This document shows positions 10,825 to 24,006 of a DNA stretch of 64,000 bases, piece by piece. Each line of letters starts with the position of its first letter. Position 1 is the stretch's first letter. Under the pieces are notes generated by a model, which was not told the origin of the DNA, ran no database searches, and was given only the letters and a program-made list of their open reading frames with translations. This stretch comes from Hydractinia symbiolongicarpus (lineage: Eukaryota; Cnidaria; Hydrozoa; Anthoathecata; Hydractiniidae), in contig NC_079882.1 of assembly GCF_029227915.1 (NCBI RefSeq), forward strand, positions 20,155,001 to 20,219,000, given 5' to 3'. A program made the translations under genes and the position numbers.

Positions 10825-13800
10825 TCAAACAGCTGGTACTTGGTAAACTTGGTCTAGAATTTTTTGATCTTACGAACTTAGTAGTAAAAGTAGTAATAGA
10901 GTTAAAAGGCAGATTTTTCATTTCAGAATGCAGGTAAAAGTTAACCTTGCGGAATTAACTTAGCGAATTCAATATACTCCTTGGTAAAAAAATACTTGAT
11001 AGAATATTTTTACTAAAAAAACATTTTACCTGGCCCTAGAATATTTTCACTTTCTTCCTGTCCACTGGTTTCGTCTGGAGAGTCAATATCTGCACAAAAG
11101 CAGACGCTATACGTTACTTATGATTCACAATTTTAAAGAAGGTAGGGGTGTATGTCATATTTTTAGGTAGGTGTATGAGAATATTTAAAGTAACATCGAG
11201 TAAGGGTAAGAGCATTTTTAAATACGCTCCTTAAGAAGTGATAAAGTTACTAAGCATTAGTTAACACGCAGGGTTACAACTTATGCACGTAATTATTTTT
11301 AGGATATTTAGAAGGATTTAGGAGGATTTCAGCTGTTTATTAGAAGATTTCTTCGATTAGAGAAAAAATTTTTGAGCTTGTAACAAAAATAAGGAATGTC
11401 AAAGTAAGACAAATTGGATTAATTAGATTTTGTTTACATATTTGCTGATGCAGCTATATATAAATATTTTGGACTTTATTTCACAAAAAAAAATCCGTTG
11501 AAAAAATTGAGTTTGACGAATGAGTATGCCGTGAAAATTTAGTTTGCAAAAAAAAAAAAAAAATCAGGAAATTTTAGGCGATATATCTTCCAAAAATAAA
11601 TATGTATGTTCATAATGACAGGATATTTATAACTTTTTACAATCTGGCTTTCTTTAAATACAATATTCTGTAAATTTTCAAGTTGAACCACACGACTTTT
11701 TTAGAAGTTCTTATAGTTGTTCATACTTTTATCAAAAAAATAGGAAGCAAGGCTATAAGATATCACGAAAGAAATTTAAAAGTGGCATTTTTGCTTATGG
11801 AGTTCTTTCTGATACCTATATCGTCATCGAATATATTTTACTTATAACGAGTTTTTAGCAAGGCTCTCTTTCAAGAAGATACACCAGCGAAAAAAGACCA
11901 ATTTGGACAGGTTAATAGAAATATTCAAAACAAAAACAAAACAAAAAACGTTGCGTCACTCTCACCTGGAGGTACGATACAAACACTGGTGTCATCATCA
12001 TTGACAATGACAGGTACAACTTCTACTATGTCATCGGGCAGTACACTGGTCAGTGCTTCTATTAAAGTGTCAGGAAAATGATCACGCAACATAAGGTTCG
12101 ATATCAAAATATTTTGGAAATCTTCAGCTGATGACCAGTATGCTCGATATGCAGCTTTCTTCTTTCGAAATCTGTAAGCAAAAACATCATATGATTTTGC
12201 TCAAACGCTAATTCATCAGTCAAAAGAGAAAATATACATAACTACATTCTAACTTGGACATAACAAACAAGCTATATAGCGGATACTCGATGTGTGGCTG
12301 GTGCTTTTAAAGTTCCCAATAAATGAATTGCAAATTCACCTATTTATCATCATTAGGTTGCCTTTAAAGCCATGCTTAACATATGCGTAAAGTTTCGATA
12401 CACAAATGTATTTTCACCAGAATCTTAATCTTTATCAGAAATGTGGAAGAAAAAAACGAAACTGAGCCAAAGTATATATATTTCTACAGTAATTTTGTCG
12501 AAATTCTTGCGCTAAAAACAAAAACCTTTGCAAGATAAAAGATAATGTTATCCTTACCTTGGATATATTGACTTGGTTTTACATATGTGAACTATTTTTC
12601 CCGCCATGTACAATTGTCTGGCTTCAGGTGGATTATACGGTTCAAAGTCTAATATCTCCTCCTCGGTTTCGAAGTATTCAGTATACGAATGATTAGAGGA
12701 CTGGGTACAACAAAGGATGCATTGACAAATACAACCATGCAAAATTTTCCACTAAACATGAAAATTACTAGTTCCATAAATTTTCATATTTTTAGGTTCT
12801 TTAGGGCAAAACCACTATTACTTTATTCATTCAATTTTGTCATGTGTGGCCAAATTCTGGTCCTGACTATACACCTTATTGACAAGATTAATCGGTAAGT
12901 TCACGTGTTGCTACTACGCAATAATAATTACATCATTAAATCCAGGTGTATGTACTAAGCTACAAAAAATATTTACGACAATTTATCTTCTAAATATCCT
13001 CCAACAAGTTTAGAAAAAAGTTTTTTCTAAAAATAATCACAAAATTCAAACAAAGGCCTGATTATTTTTCCTACATAAATAATCAGATTTTTGCATCTAT
13101 TCACCGAAATATATAAACAAGTATACTTCTATAACTACACCACAATTTTACATCATAAAAAGCGAAATAATAATGATAACAACTGATACCTTTGGTAGTT
13201 TAGTTTTTTCCAACATTTGTAAAATATTGTGTTGAAGTTCATTTAACGTGTGCAAGTTTAATCTACAAAAAGTAAATTAGAAAATATTGCAATATGGTTG
13301 AACTTCAAAATGGTGTCTTATAACAAATGATACCATTTTTAATAAATTCAGTTCACAGCTACCAGAAAGAGGTGTTTGCAAAATTACATTCCAAGTTATT
13401 TAGTTCACAATGTGATAAACCTTATCAGGGTGAGGACCTGATTGGGAATTTCGTGAGAGCCTCCCGAAGAATTCCATGAGGTAAATTCTAAGATTTCGGA
13501 TGCCTGAAAACATCTCGTTCCACGATAATTTTCCGTAACCTCGATCAAAGATTTTAGATCCTTATCGTTCTTTTTAACTTGCTTGCTACCATTTTTAATT
13601 TGATAACTCAACTGCTATCATTTTTAAAGTCCTTGTGTGAGAAAATACTTGACATCATAATCCTATTTTTAACGTGATTCTTCACTTCATTATTGCATGT
13701 TTCGACGGATAAAAATAAGAATGCATAGCTATGCAATGATTGATTTTTGGCTGGCTTTGTCGGGTAGGTTTCATGAAATAAATACATCAGTTAGATTACA

Positions 13801-16800
13801 GGAAAAGCTTAAAAATTAAATGCTTGATTTGGAACACCAACTAGTATTTTCAGGTGGAAATTATCTGTGTAACCTACATAACACCATGCTCTAGCTTAAT
13901 GCGAAAAATTAAAGTGAAATGGCTTTATTATAAAAAACATCATACATCAATATTTAAGTTCAAATCACTTACCGAGATACTATATCTTTTCCTAGCACAA
14001 CAGAGTGGATGAAATCTTTGGCATAGCAAGCTGCTTCGTAGCTAAAGGAAGCAAACAAAAAATGGATAAAAGATGCATGCTGACTATAGGTTGGCTCTCT
14101 GTTTTGAAAAATCTCTTTTAAAATTATAATACTTGCTGCCTATAAAGCGTGAACGTTTCTCTTCGATATTTTTTAACTTTGATAAAGACACTGCCCACAA
14201 ATTGATCAGACAAGTTGTAGGTCGGTAATTTAAGTTTTAATTCTTTAAAAATGTTACACACAACAGGGTTAAAAATATAATACTGCAATGCATTACGTGC
14301 CGCCAACAAAAATAATTTAGCGATTTTAGAAATTTTAATATGCATCTTCTCAAATTTGTAAATTATTTGTTTGCCGTGACCCTCAGATCCAAAAACGTTA
14401 AGCATAGGTCGCTTGCTTGGCAAAATTTTTTTGAAATCACGTAGTGTAAATATAGTTATGAAAATCGAAAAAAAAAATCAATTCGGTTATTGCAAACAAA
14501 AAATTATTCAGAGGGACAACCTATATAACTTTCCATTTTTCTAAGTTTATCTCATCTTAAATTTCAGTAAAAAATACAAACTTCAATAGGCGCTCAAGTG
14601 TTTTAATTTAATTGAGTGTTATAATTATGACAAAAACTATACTCATAACACATTTTTGTAAGCAACATTTTTATAAGCATCCCTGGATTTTAACCCCAGA
14701 AATTTGTTACCTCTGCGCTTAGTGTTTGAAGAAATTTATTTATAGGATCTAATCATTCCTGAAGTAATCCTCAGAAAACTTTCTCTCGAAATGCAATTAA
14801 TAGCATACCCTTGCAGGAAAATATGTCAAAAAGCTATTCTATCAATTTAAGACAAGGCCTTGTTTCTTTGTTTTTTGAGTAGTATGAACAATGTATCTAT
14901 TGGATGAGACTGCCAAGTTTTATATCAAAATGCTAAAAGAATGGTAACTAAAAAATACAAGAATTTATTTTCTCAACCGAACAATATGTCGTATAAAAAC
15001 AACAAAAATGTTTATCGTATTTACCTGACTGCAGAACCAGAAGGTCCATATGCATAACACTGCAAATCTGGATATTTTGGACGCATCAAGAAGGCCAAGA
15101 TAGAAGCAGTACCAGCACCAAGGGAATGGCCAACAATAACCAACTTGTAATTTTGAGAGCCTTTATTCTAGAATTAGTATAAACTAAAATCTAAATAAAA
15201 ACATGCAAAGAAAGCAACACACTTGTAAAAATAGCTAACGAATATGTTATTCCGGATAAGACAATTGGCCAAAAAAAGTTGTATTAAAATAGCGGGTACC
15301 ACTTAACCTTATGGTAATATATCCTCATTATATATCAGTTATTTCTATTAAGTTAGCATTTTCCTTTTTAGGAAATTCCTTAAAAGTAACAGAGTGCAAC
15401 TTACCACATCAAAATTCTTTGCTTCTTCAATCAACTGCTTTTCTGCAATAATTTGCTGAATAGCCACAGCAGCTTGAAGAAAACCCTAGACAGTATTAAA
15501 ATACACTAATTATTAAAACAACAAAATTAGTCAAACAACAAGAAATATATGCCAAGAGAGAAAGAAACATAAGAAATAAACAATGGAAAAAAAAGAACTG
15601 TCCTAGATAAACAACACAGGAGTTAAGTATTAAAAAACCACTTGTAATAGCAAATTTTATAAGGCAATCTATGAAACCTTGTGTGCAGTCCATTCTGGGT
15701 CACCACCTGGTATATTTTCCTCCTCAATTGCCAGGTCAGTGAGGATATCCTGCAAAAGAAAATGGTTTTTTACTTGACACGTGGTTCTTTTGAATGTCTT
15801 AAGAAAAACACATGCTATCCAAATGTTAACAAATCTAAACAAAATAACTTTTTGAATACGTTTCCTCCAGTAAAGTTACGTTTTTTTTCTTGCAGGGTTT
15901 GTATTGACATTCCCGTAACCTCTCACCACTGTAGTCTGATTATTTCTTATATTTTTAGGCCTGAAATCAGAATGTTTATCAATTTTTTCTTTTGTTTCAC
16001 CGCCACTTTTATTTTTTCTAACAAAAAAATGCCAACTTTCCTACTTTTTTCTTAAAATCCACAAATGTTCCCTTTTACAAGTTTCTCACTGATTTGGTCA
16101 AACTCAATTTTACCGGTTGCTACAATAGTAGGAACATATAGCCACCTGCAGTGATAACGTTCCTCTGCAGGAAATAACTATGGATTCTTTGAAATTATCA
16201 ACAATAACATTGAATGGGGTTTGAAAGACCTAAAAAGAAAACAAAAGTTAATTAAATCACACAATGGATTCTTTGGTTACATTTTTGTTGCACAATTTTG
16301 ATACGGTATATGCCCTAAGAAAATGAACTGAAAGGAATCACAATCCAAAAAAGCAAATAGGAACAACATTATTACTTACTTCATCAGAGTAACTGACATA
16401 AATAAAATTATCATTATTAATATCCAAATAAGCCTTCTGTGTTGCATAGTTACACAAGCAACAATTATCACCAGTAATGTTTGGATAATATGAAGGCGTT
16501 TCTCTACAACAATGGCAGCATCTAAAATTTTTAATTTTTTATTCAGTTTTTTTTGTTTTTTCTTAAAATTTTGTCCATTAAAGGCCACTTCCCCCACCCC
16601 ACGCGACCCCCACCCCACTATATATTTTTTGTTTTTTCAAAATTTAGGTATTTCCTTTTTAAGTCTCAGAGTCTATTCCCTAGTTGCATGCTAATTTTAT
16701 ATTTATATATGTAAATTTTATATTTTCTTTTCACCATAAAAATCAGGGTTTTTCATGCTATTTTCCACTTTTTATTAACCCTATTCGGTCCGGGGGGGGG

Positions 16801-19800
16801 GGGGGGGGGGATTCCGCCCCCCCCTGACGGTTTTTTTTAATAACTCCTGATTGCTTTGTTATATGGCTATGATACTTACTGAGTTTCAACATTTATCTAT
16901 TAGACACCTGCATGGTAATTTTTTAGGTCCCATACCTTTCAGAGGCTTTGATATTGGCCATTACTCGAAACTACCCCTAAAAATCTCTATGAAATCCTTA
17001 TAATGGGAAAAATATAATAACTCCTGTTAGGATTATTCTTAGGACTTGAAACTTGCAACACAACTTTGTTGCATCAAGAAGAATAATTTTGAATAATTTG
17101 AACACGTGACTAATCCGATTTCCCGATTTTGTCGGATTTTACCCAAAAATCGGAAAAAAACGGATTTTCGGGCAATTTTTGGCAATTTTTTATCCGATCC
17201 ATGTAAAAACCGGAAGATATGTTAAATAACTTTTATTTAGCTTTCAGAAACTTCAAACAGAATGTAAAAATTCGCTCTAGAGCAAAAGTAATTATATTTT
17301 AAGCAGATAGTGGCATTTTTAACAATTTTGAAGCTTTTGATGACGTCACAGAAAATGTGCTGACGCAAGCAAATTTTTTTTGGCGCCATTTTGTTCCTTT
17401 TACGACGTACTATAAGTGTGCCAAGTTTGATTCAATTTGAACAACCCTATGTTCGAAAAACCCTGGACCGAATAGGGTTAAAACAATTTTTTTCTAGGTT
17501 TTATGGCAAATTCTAAAATTTGATATTTTGAGCATGATTTTTTAAATTGTTACTTCATCAGCGATAGTAAATTAAAGTTTATTTATTCATACTAAACTGC
17601 AGTTTTAAATCCACATCAAATAGTATAAAAATAATTTGAAAATTTTTGAAACACAACGTGCATTTAAAAAAAAAACGACTCTCACTCAATGTTATTTAGA
17701 ATTGTGGATTTTTTTTAAAATGCTATTTTCAACTTAAACATTGGGAAGTATCTAGAGAACAGTTCATTTTTTGGCAATAAAAAAATGCTTGTCTCTTCAA
17801 ATTTTACTTTCTAAAGACCAATTATACTCCAGAGGATGGTTAATGTTAAATAAATCACTCATAGCTTCTATTTAACTTCAAGGTGTAAAAGACTGATCAG
17901 AGAAGTTAGTTATTTGGATAAAGTCAACTTTCCAGTTTCCAAAAGTTTTCTGAAACAAAAAAGGTATACAGATCCTTAAATGTTTTTCTCTGACTTGATT
18001 TTACAGAGGCGTGATGGATATATCAAGTTAGACATTAACTTTATAAGTTAGTTCTAAGTACATTTAGCTGGATATTTCTTGGTCCTTTAGCATTTTTTAT
18101 TATTGCTTTAAAACAAAAAAGTCACAATTTTTTTATACCATAACAAACTACATTTATTTGACTTTTAAACAAATGAAAATAAAGACTTCTCAAGGGATGT
18201 CACCATTATAACAATCATACTCAAATACCTTCTACAGGGTTTAAAATGTGAAGGTGAGTGATTTATCAACAATCCTGAGATAATTGAAAAAAAATAAACC
18301 TACAAAAAAAAAAACAGCTTCAAATGCTCATTACGTCTATAATGGTAATTAGTTTTCCAGGTAGATGCTCGCAACTTCAAAACATTTTGCTGGTGATTCA
18401 AATAGAGTAAAAACTTTTTGATATTTTGTTCAATTCATTTTTAGTTATCATTAAATATTCTAATATATTTAAAAAGTTGTTCATTGTTAACACAGCCGGA
18501 CTTGCATAGTTTTACTTATTACTAAAAAGACAAAAATATATTTAAAAGGTAGGTAAGACTGATGCAGCTTAATATAGTACTCAAAACTGCTGATGCGTTA
18601 CTTTTTAGCGTTGGCAAATTATTGCTAACTGATTGCCGATGAAAACGACTCTTCATGGCAATTTAATGCCAATGAGATTTGGGATAATTTCAAGGATTGT
18701 AACTGTAAATAAAAATAAGTTATTTTTACCTCACACGTGCTAATAACCTACAACCAGGACGTGTACATAATGGAATGTTATTTAATAAACAATACATTGG
18801 CCACCCATAACATGCTAAAGCATATTTAGCGAAATATGTCACTTCCTCCAAAATTTTAACATCTGACTCATCTTCCATGTCAAATGGATACGAACTAACA
18901 GTTTGTTGGTGGCGCCGAACAGACTTATGTGATTTGTGACAGGTAACCTAAACACAATATCTTTTTTTAATCAAATATTAACATAAAGTTTAGTATAAAA
19001 CTTAACTTTCACTGATAATAACAACCATTTTGAGGGAACATATTTTTTTGTTAAAAGATTAAATCTTTTGTAGTTTCTTCCACTCTTCTAAAAAAAGGGA
19101 ATCGAATGGCAAACTTAATTTAGAAAATTAATTTTTGTTTTTCTTGGTTTGATTTTTCTTATAGGACATGGAGACAAAGGACCTAGGTGGGGACAACCCC
19201 ATGGAACTACAACAGAAGGGGATAATTTTTTTAAAAAATTTTGGTTTCTTAGTGTATCTATGCCATAATGCTTAAAAATACTCAAATGATTAGAATTTAC
19301 CGGATTATTAAATTTTGAGTTGAATAGGGGAAATTTGCAATAAATTATGAATTATAAGGCTTTTTTTCACAATTCAGACTTTTCACTTTCGCTTACATTA
19401 CCTGATGGTAGGATGCGTTTGTATTTTTTAACTCCTCCTCAACCCATTTGCATTCTTGATACTTCTGCCGCTGCCTGAGTAAAATCATGCCAGCTAAAAT
19501 GTCTGAAGGAACTAAATCTGTGTAACTGTGGAAATATTCAGCAAATATTCTTGAAGCAAGAAGTAATACATTATCTTTTGAGGTTTCTGTCTTTGTACAA
19601 CAAAACAGCAACTTGCAAGTTTTATGCCACTCACTTTCATACTTGTCCACGATTTTTCTTTGAAACTCTAATGTATCCACAGAGCCATATTTCTTGCGTC
19701 TAGTTTTCTTATCGAGTTTATACCAAAGTTTTCCAGCCGAGTCAAAAGTTAAGTACATTGAAAGCAAGGAGAAAACTACCCATATAAGGTTAAATATAAC

Positions 19801-21403
19801 AACAGCTTTAGGTAACCAGGCATCGTGATTATCAAAACAAATTTTACCTTTATTGAAAATATAGTGTATACCAACGCCTGCCCATGCAGCTTCAAAAATT
19901 AAAATAGCTAGTCGAATATACAACAACTTTGGTATGTGTTTCCTTTGTTCGCTATCAAAAATTGTTCCTCGACTGCTAATGTATGTAACAATTAAGTCAT
20001 TAACAGCTGATAAAAATAATATACCCATGTAAACGAAAAAATATATATGAATCATCTGATATTTACACAGACTAGAACTTCTCTGTTTATCATGGTTCGA
20101 GGTTATATGAATACCAAACACAACAGCAACAACAACAAGCCTAAAAAAAGTAGAACAAATCTTTATTTCCATAGATAGAACTTGTGAAATTTTGACCTCT
20201 TGTTACAGAAGCAAGAAAAATTAACCAAATCTCAAACCTTAATATCATTGAAATTCTTAAATACATTCTTTTTAAAATGTTTTAAGGCCAAAATAAATAT
20301 TTTAAGAGTACAAAAACTTCTTTACGGTAACCACTTTTGTAATGGCTTGGTTAAAACATTTAAAATTTCCTAACATACCTGGAGGGGACACAAAATGTCT
20401 GCAGCAATTCAAATTTACCTTATCTTTTAGTGTGGATGACATTAAATGTTAAAATTTGGTGACTTTTCCTATCTTTTATTACAGATTCAGGCAAAAAATT
20501 TTGGTGAAAAAAATTCAATTTTCTGCCATTTTTGAACAAAGGTGTTCAGCCTTTTTTTCAGCAAGTCAATATAAAACAGTTTTGTTGCATTGTTTTGTTT
20601 CTAAAATAGTTTTGTATATGCTAATGAATGTTTTTGTGTTACCAAGGTGGATATAATACAGACCAGAATTTTTGTATTACCAGGACCAAAAAATTAGTCA
20701 TATATATATGACATCCTTTTTGATCCCATGACATCATCAAATTATTTTGTGTACCTAGAATGAGAATGTACTAAGACATTTTACAGCTGTGCCAAGTTTA
20801 GGGTTAGGGTTACGGTTTCCAAAAGTTTTTTTAAAGCTGAATAGGGAGCTTATAACTATATATTTTTCAACAAACACCTAATTTTACTAAACGGAGTATT
20901 TGACCAAATAAGCCAAAAGGGTAAATTTATGTATATCATTTTTTCTTTTTTGGGGGGCTTTGTCATGGAAACATCCTTATTCTGTATAGATAATTTATTT
21001 TGGCTTTCAGAATATATATAATGTTTGATAGTAAAGAAGATATTTCAAATATACAGAGTATATATGTGTCTCAGGGGGTTACCTTATCCTTGAAATAATT
21101 CTCATGGGAAGAAACGTTTATTTTATTTTAGATTTTTCTTCCTTTTAGGAGAAGAAACCTTAACATGTGTTTACAAAATTCTTGTAAAGAATACTTTTTT
21201 GTAAATAACAGCAATTCATATGGTACAAGTGTGCATGGAAAAAGGTTTTTTTATAGAATTCACCCCACAAAAAACTAAAAATGTTACAAAAATATAAAGA
21301 ACACTAACCATGCACCACGAAGTAATAAAGAAATGCCAAATGGAATCACTAAATCATCACTCGCAATAAACCATCTCCGGTTAAACACTGTAAGACCAGG
21401 CAT
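10825..21403 (-). CDS. DAGLB: sn-1-specific diacylglycerol lipase, beta type, 14 exons
   Basis: The product cleaves diacylglycerol to 2-arachidonoylglycerol at the plasma membrane, the endocannabinoid-producing step. Exons: 21309-21403, 19402-20140, 18730-18947, 16380-16521, 16146-16229, 15678-15749, 15405-15485, 15025-15167, 13973-14041, 13190-13262, 12558-12700, 11966-12171, 11030-11089, 10825-10853. Every junction keeps phase, and the total is 717 residues (human DAGLB has 672). The start MPGLTVFNRRW matches the family N-terminus. Four membrane helices fall within roughly the first 180 residues, followed by the lipase domain. GHSLG gives the nucleophile Ser492; Asp544 (LGKD) and His610 (AGKIVH) complete the triad by family alignment. 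SRGTIFD and KLLYIRLAI resemble DAGLB more than DAGLA, and the long DAGLA tail is absent. The last two tiny exons encode an acidic tail ending VPAV and are the least certain. An alternative is a stop at 11925 by read-through of exon 12. Confidence 0.92.
16779..17477. mobile_element. piggyBac-like non-autonomous element, copy 2, in DAGLB intron 3
   Basis: An exact TTAA lies on both sides (16775-16778 and 17478-17481). The TIRs are CCCTATTCGGTCC and GGACCGAATAGGG. Duplicated TTAA plus TIRs starting CCC are the hallmarks of piggyBac-type transposition. There is no transposase frame, so it must be mobilised in trans. Odd: a run of about 19 G near 16792-16810 just inside the left TIR, facing a C-rich block. 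The left 250 bases match copy 1, and the right part matches the degraded copy near 56 kb. Confidence 0.8.
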
Positions 21404-21788
21404 CCTGGGTTAGAAGTTGGTATTTCTAAAAATAATAATATAAATTGCTAAAGAATATAATTATGGCAGGGACACGCAGAATAAAATGTATATATACACA
21501 TTTCTTTTTTTAAAACAACTGGTGAATAAATGATGGAGGTTCCACAGGGGTTAACAACAGGTATGAGATATTAAATAATAATAATGAATATTGAAAGTGG
21601 CTAGCCTATAAAATCAAAAAAACCTACAGTTAGTGGATTGTTCCTGCTGCAGGCTACTGAAACAAAAAAGAAACAAAAAATGATAAACTTTAGACTGCCT
21701 CATCTCAATCAAACATATACTAACATTTATAATTTGTGAAAACTGAAAAGAAAAAGGATTAAAAACATAAATTAAAAAGTGATCTCCA

Positions 21789-22025
21789 TTAGAATTTACC
21801 AAATACATTAGAGATGGAAGTCTTAAAAGAGTCTGGAAGATTATTCCATACTTTTGCAGCTCTAAACAGGAACGCTTTTTCGCTAAATTCTGTATTGACC
21901 AAGGGAAGTGTGAACCTGTTTTTAGAAGCTCCTCTTGTTTGGTTATTGTGGCAGCTTTTTGCCAAAAGGAAGTTAAACCGCATGTAATCAGGAGCAATGT
22001 GATTCATGGCTTTGAAAACTAACAT
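21789..22025 (-). pseudogene. LINE reverse-transcriptase C-terminal fragment
   Basis: A 78-codon frame carries the signature found after the RT domain of CR1/L2/RTE-like LINEs: LVFKAMNHIAPDYM, then TRGASKNRF and AAKVWNNLPDSF. The same region of the intact LINE here is less alike, so this comes from another family. Nothing of the catalytic RT remains nearby. It lies just upstream of DAGLB exon 1. Confidence 0.7.
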
Positions 22026-22976
22026 GGTGGTAATTTAAATTGATGACAGATTTTTTAAGTCATCAATATACTAAAGAAAAAGCAGGGGCTTATATATCCC
22101 AAAGGCATATATAATTAATTAATTTCTTGTGAGGTATAATCGAAAAGCCCTGGTTACAATTAGGAGTGTTTTGTTAAGATGGAGAACAACACAAGAGAAG
22201 AGTGGATTTATATTATTGGAAAGATACCCTTGTATGTTTGACATTTTTTTTCTCAAGCCTAAAATCCTCACCCAATTCTGCCAAATTATTCTCATTTTGA
22301 TCTACTAATGTACTGAAATAAAATTTTACACAAAGTGTGTTTTATTGAGAACAACATCAATTAAATGCCAAAGCAAGGCATGCTTGAATTTCCTGCTGGT
22401 ATCCAGACAGTATCCTGTTTATTCTAGTAAACCCAACAGCAGAAGCAGGATAATAATTACAAAGACCTAACATTACAGTAAATAACAACAAGGAAGATCC
22501 TGTCTAAAAAACAAGCAGCAGGCAGTGGGAGATAAATTTCAAGAAAAACACTTTGTCTAGATGTCAATTCAAATTATCCAAATTTCTGAAAGCTTTGTCA
22601 GTTTCAAAGTTTAAGTTCTCAAAAAACATTAGCAGTTTTTGTGAGTTTGTGTGGTATTTAGTTCGAAAAAAAAAACGTTTTTCTAGATATATAAAAAAGA
22701 ACAAGATCCCACTCAAAACCAACTAGAAGATCTATTTGAACAGAAATATTCTTTGTAGACGCATAGAAAATGACAGTTAGATCTTGCCAGATATTCATTA
22801 CAAGGGTTTTGTGTTCAGTTCATTGTTTAGGAATGTTTTTGTTAAAAAAAAAAGTTAAAATTGTTAGTTTCTAATATCTCAAACAAAAAAACAAATCAAA
22901 AAAGCTATAAAAAGAAAAAGAATAAAATGGAAAAGGAATATACTTAGGTTAGAAGACTACATAATTAGCAATTTGA
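22026..22976. other. Intergenic, nothing recognisable
   Basis: AT-rich DNA without long frames, paired splice sites or clear inverted repeats that I could find. It lies between the LINE fragment and the Helitron-like pair. Confidence 0.4.
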
Positions 22977-23531
22977 TCTATATAATAATACGCCAGTTCC
23001 GTGTCTCTGTAACAGGCAAAGTGGATGTGTTTATTTTCCTTTGATGTAGCCGAAAAACTTATTCGCGCGACGTCAATAAAACTACTTTAACGTAAATATC
23101 TTATATTAAATTAATGAAGCTATTACAGTGCACATAAAACCTTAAGGTCAAATAACTTGAAACGAGGTTGTGACGTCAATGATTTTTCACTGCGTGGGTA
23201 ACTAGGGACCACCTAGGACCAATTTGGGTAATTTCCCCAAACCTGGGTCCCGGGATCCATTTTGGAATGGACAGGTTTAAGACTTCATCAAAAAACCTTT
23301 AAAACACAATATTTCCGTAACTGTTTGTCAAAAGTACATGATCCTATACATTTTCTTGATAAGCGTTTCAAGCTCTACATGATAGAGACTAAACAACTAA
23401 ACAAATTTCTGAAATAATTAATTCTGTAGATTTGTGAGACTGCTCTAACGTCTTCAAGATTAAAGTGATGGTTCTCTTTTCCATTGTTGTCCTGCCTGAG
23501 TGGATTTTTCTACAGGCGTTATCGACTATAG
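22977..23531 (+). mobile_element. Non-autonomous Helitron-like element, copy A
   Basis: It starts TCTATATAATAATACG and ends with a small hairpin (CCTG...GGATTTTTC...CAGG) followed by CGTTATCGACTATAG. This parallels the cleaner element at 39476-39675, which starts TCTATATTATAATAC and ends hairpin plus CTAG. A TC start and a hairpin about 10 bases before CTAG without TIRs are Helitron features. No Rep/helicase is encoded. The interior (AACAGGCAAAGTGGATGTGT, GGGTAACTAGG) recurs in copy B. Confidence 0.65.
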
Positions 23532-24006
23532 TCTTTTATAATAATACGGAACCTATGTCTTTCGGTTTCTCTGTCTTAACAGGCAAAGTGGATGTGTTTA
23601 TTTTTCCTTGATGTAGCTGAAAAAAATATTTTTTATACGTTAACGGCGGGATTTTAATGCATTTAGACTGCTATCAATAGCATTTTTAAAATTATCGAAG
23701 CTATAGCATTGTACTTTTATGTTTAATATCTTTGAAATGGCTAGAAATATCTGACAGCCTTTTCTGTGTGGGTAACTAGGGGCCACTGTGGCTAAATTGG
23801 GTAAGTTTCCCAAACCTGGGTCATACCATCCCCTTCAGAAAAAACGATGATGCCAACAAATTATGTTTAAACACCAATATCTATTCAACCGTTTCTCAAA
23901 CATACATTATCTTATACATTTTCTTTATTAGTGTTTCAAGCTCTAGCTATAGCTACATGATAGAGGCAACAACTAAAGAAATGTCTGAATTATTTTCCCT
24001 TATTAA

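Noticed and set aside
14124-14423. 99-codon minus-strand frame in a DAGLB intron
   Set aside because: It looks somewhat protein-like, but it has no recognised motif, cannot be spliced into DAGLB without breaking the match to the family, and has no neighbours of its own.
20797-20815. Telomere-like GGGTTAGGGTTA
   Set aside because: Only about two units, inside a DAGLB intron; too short to mean anything.
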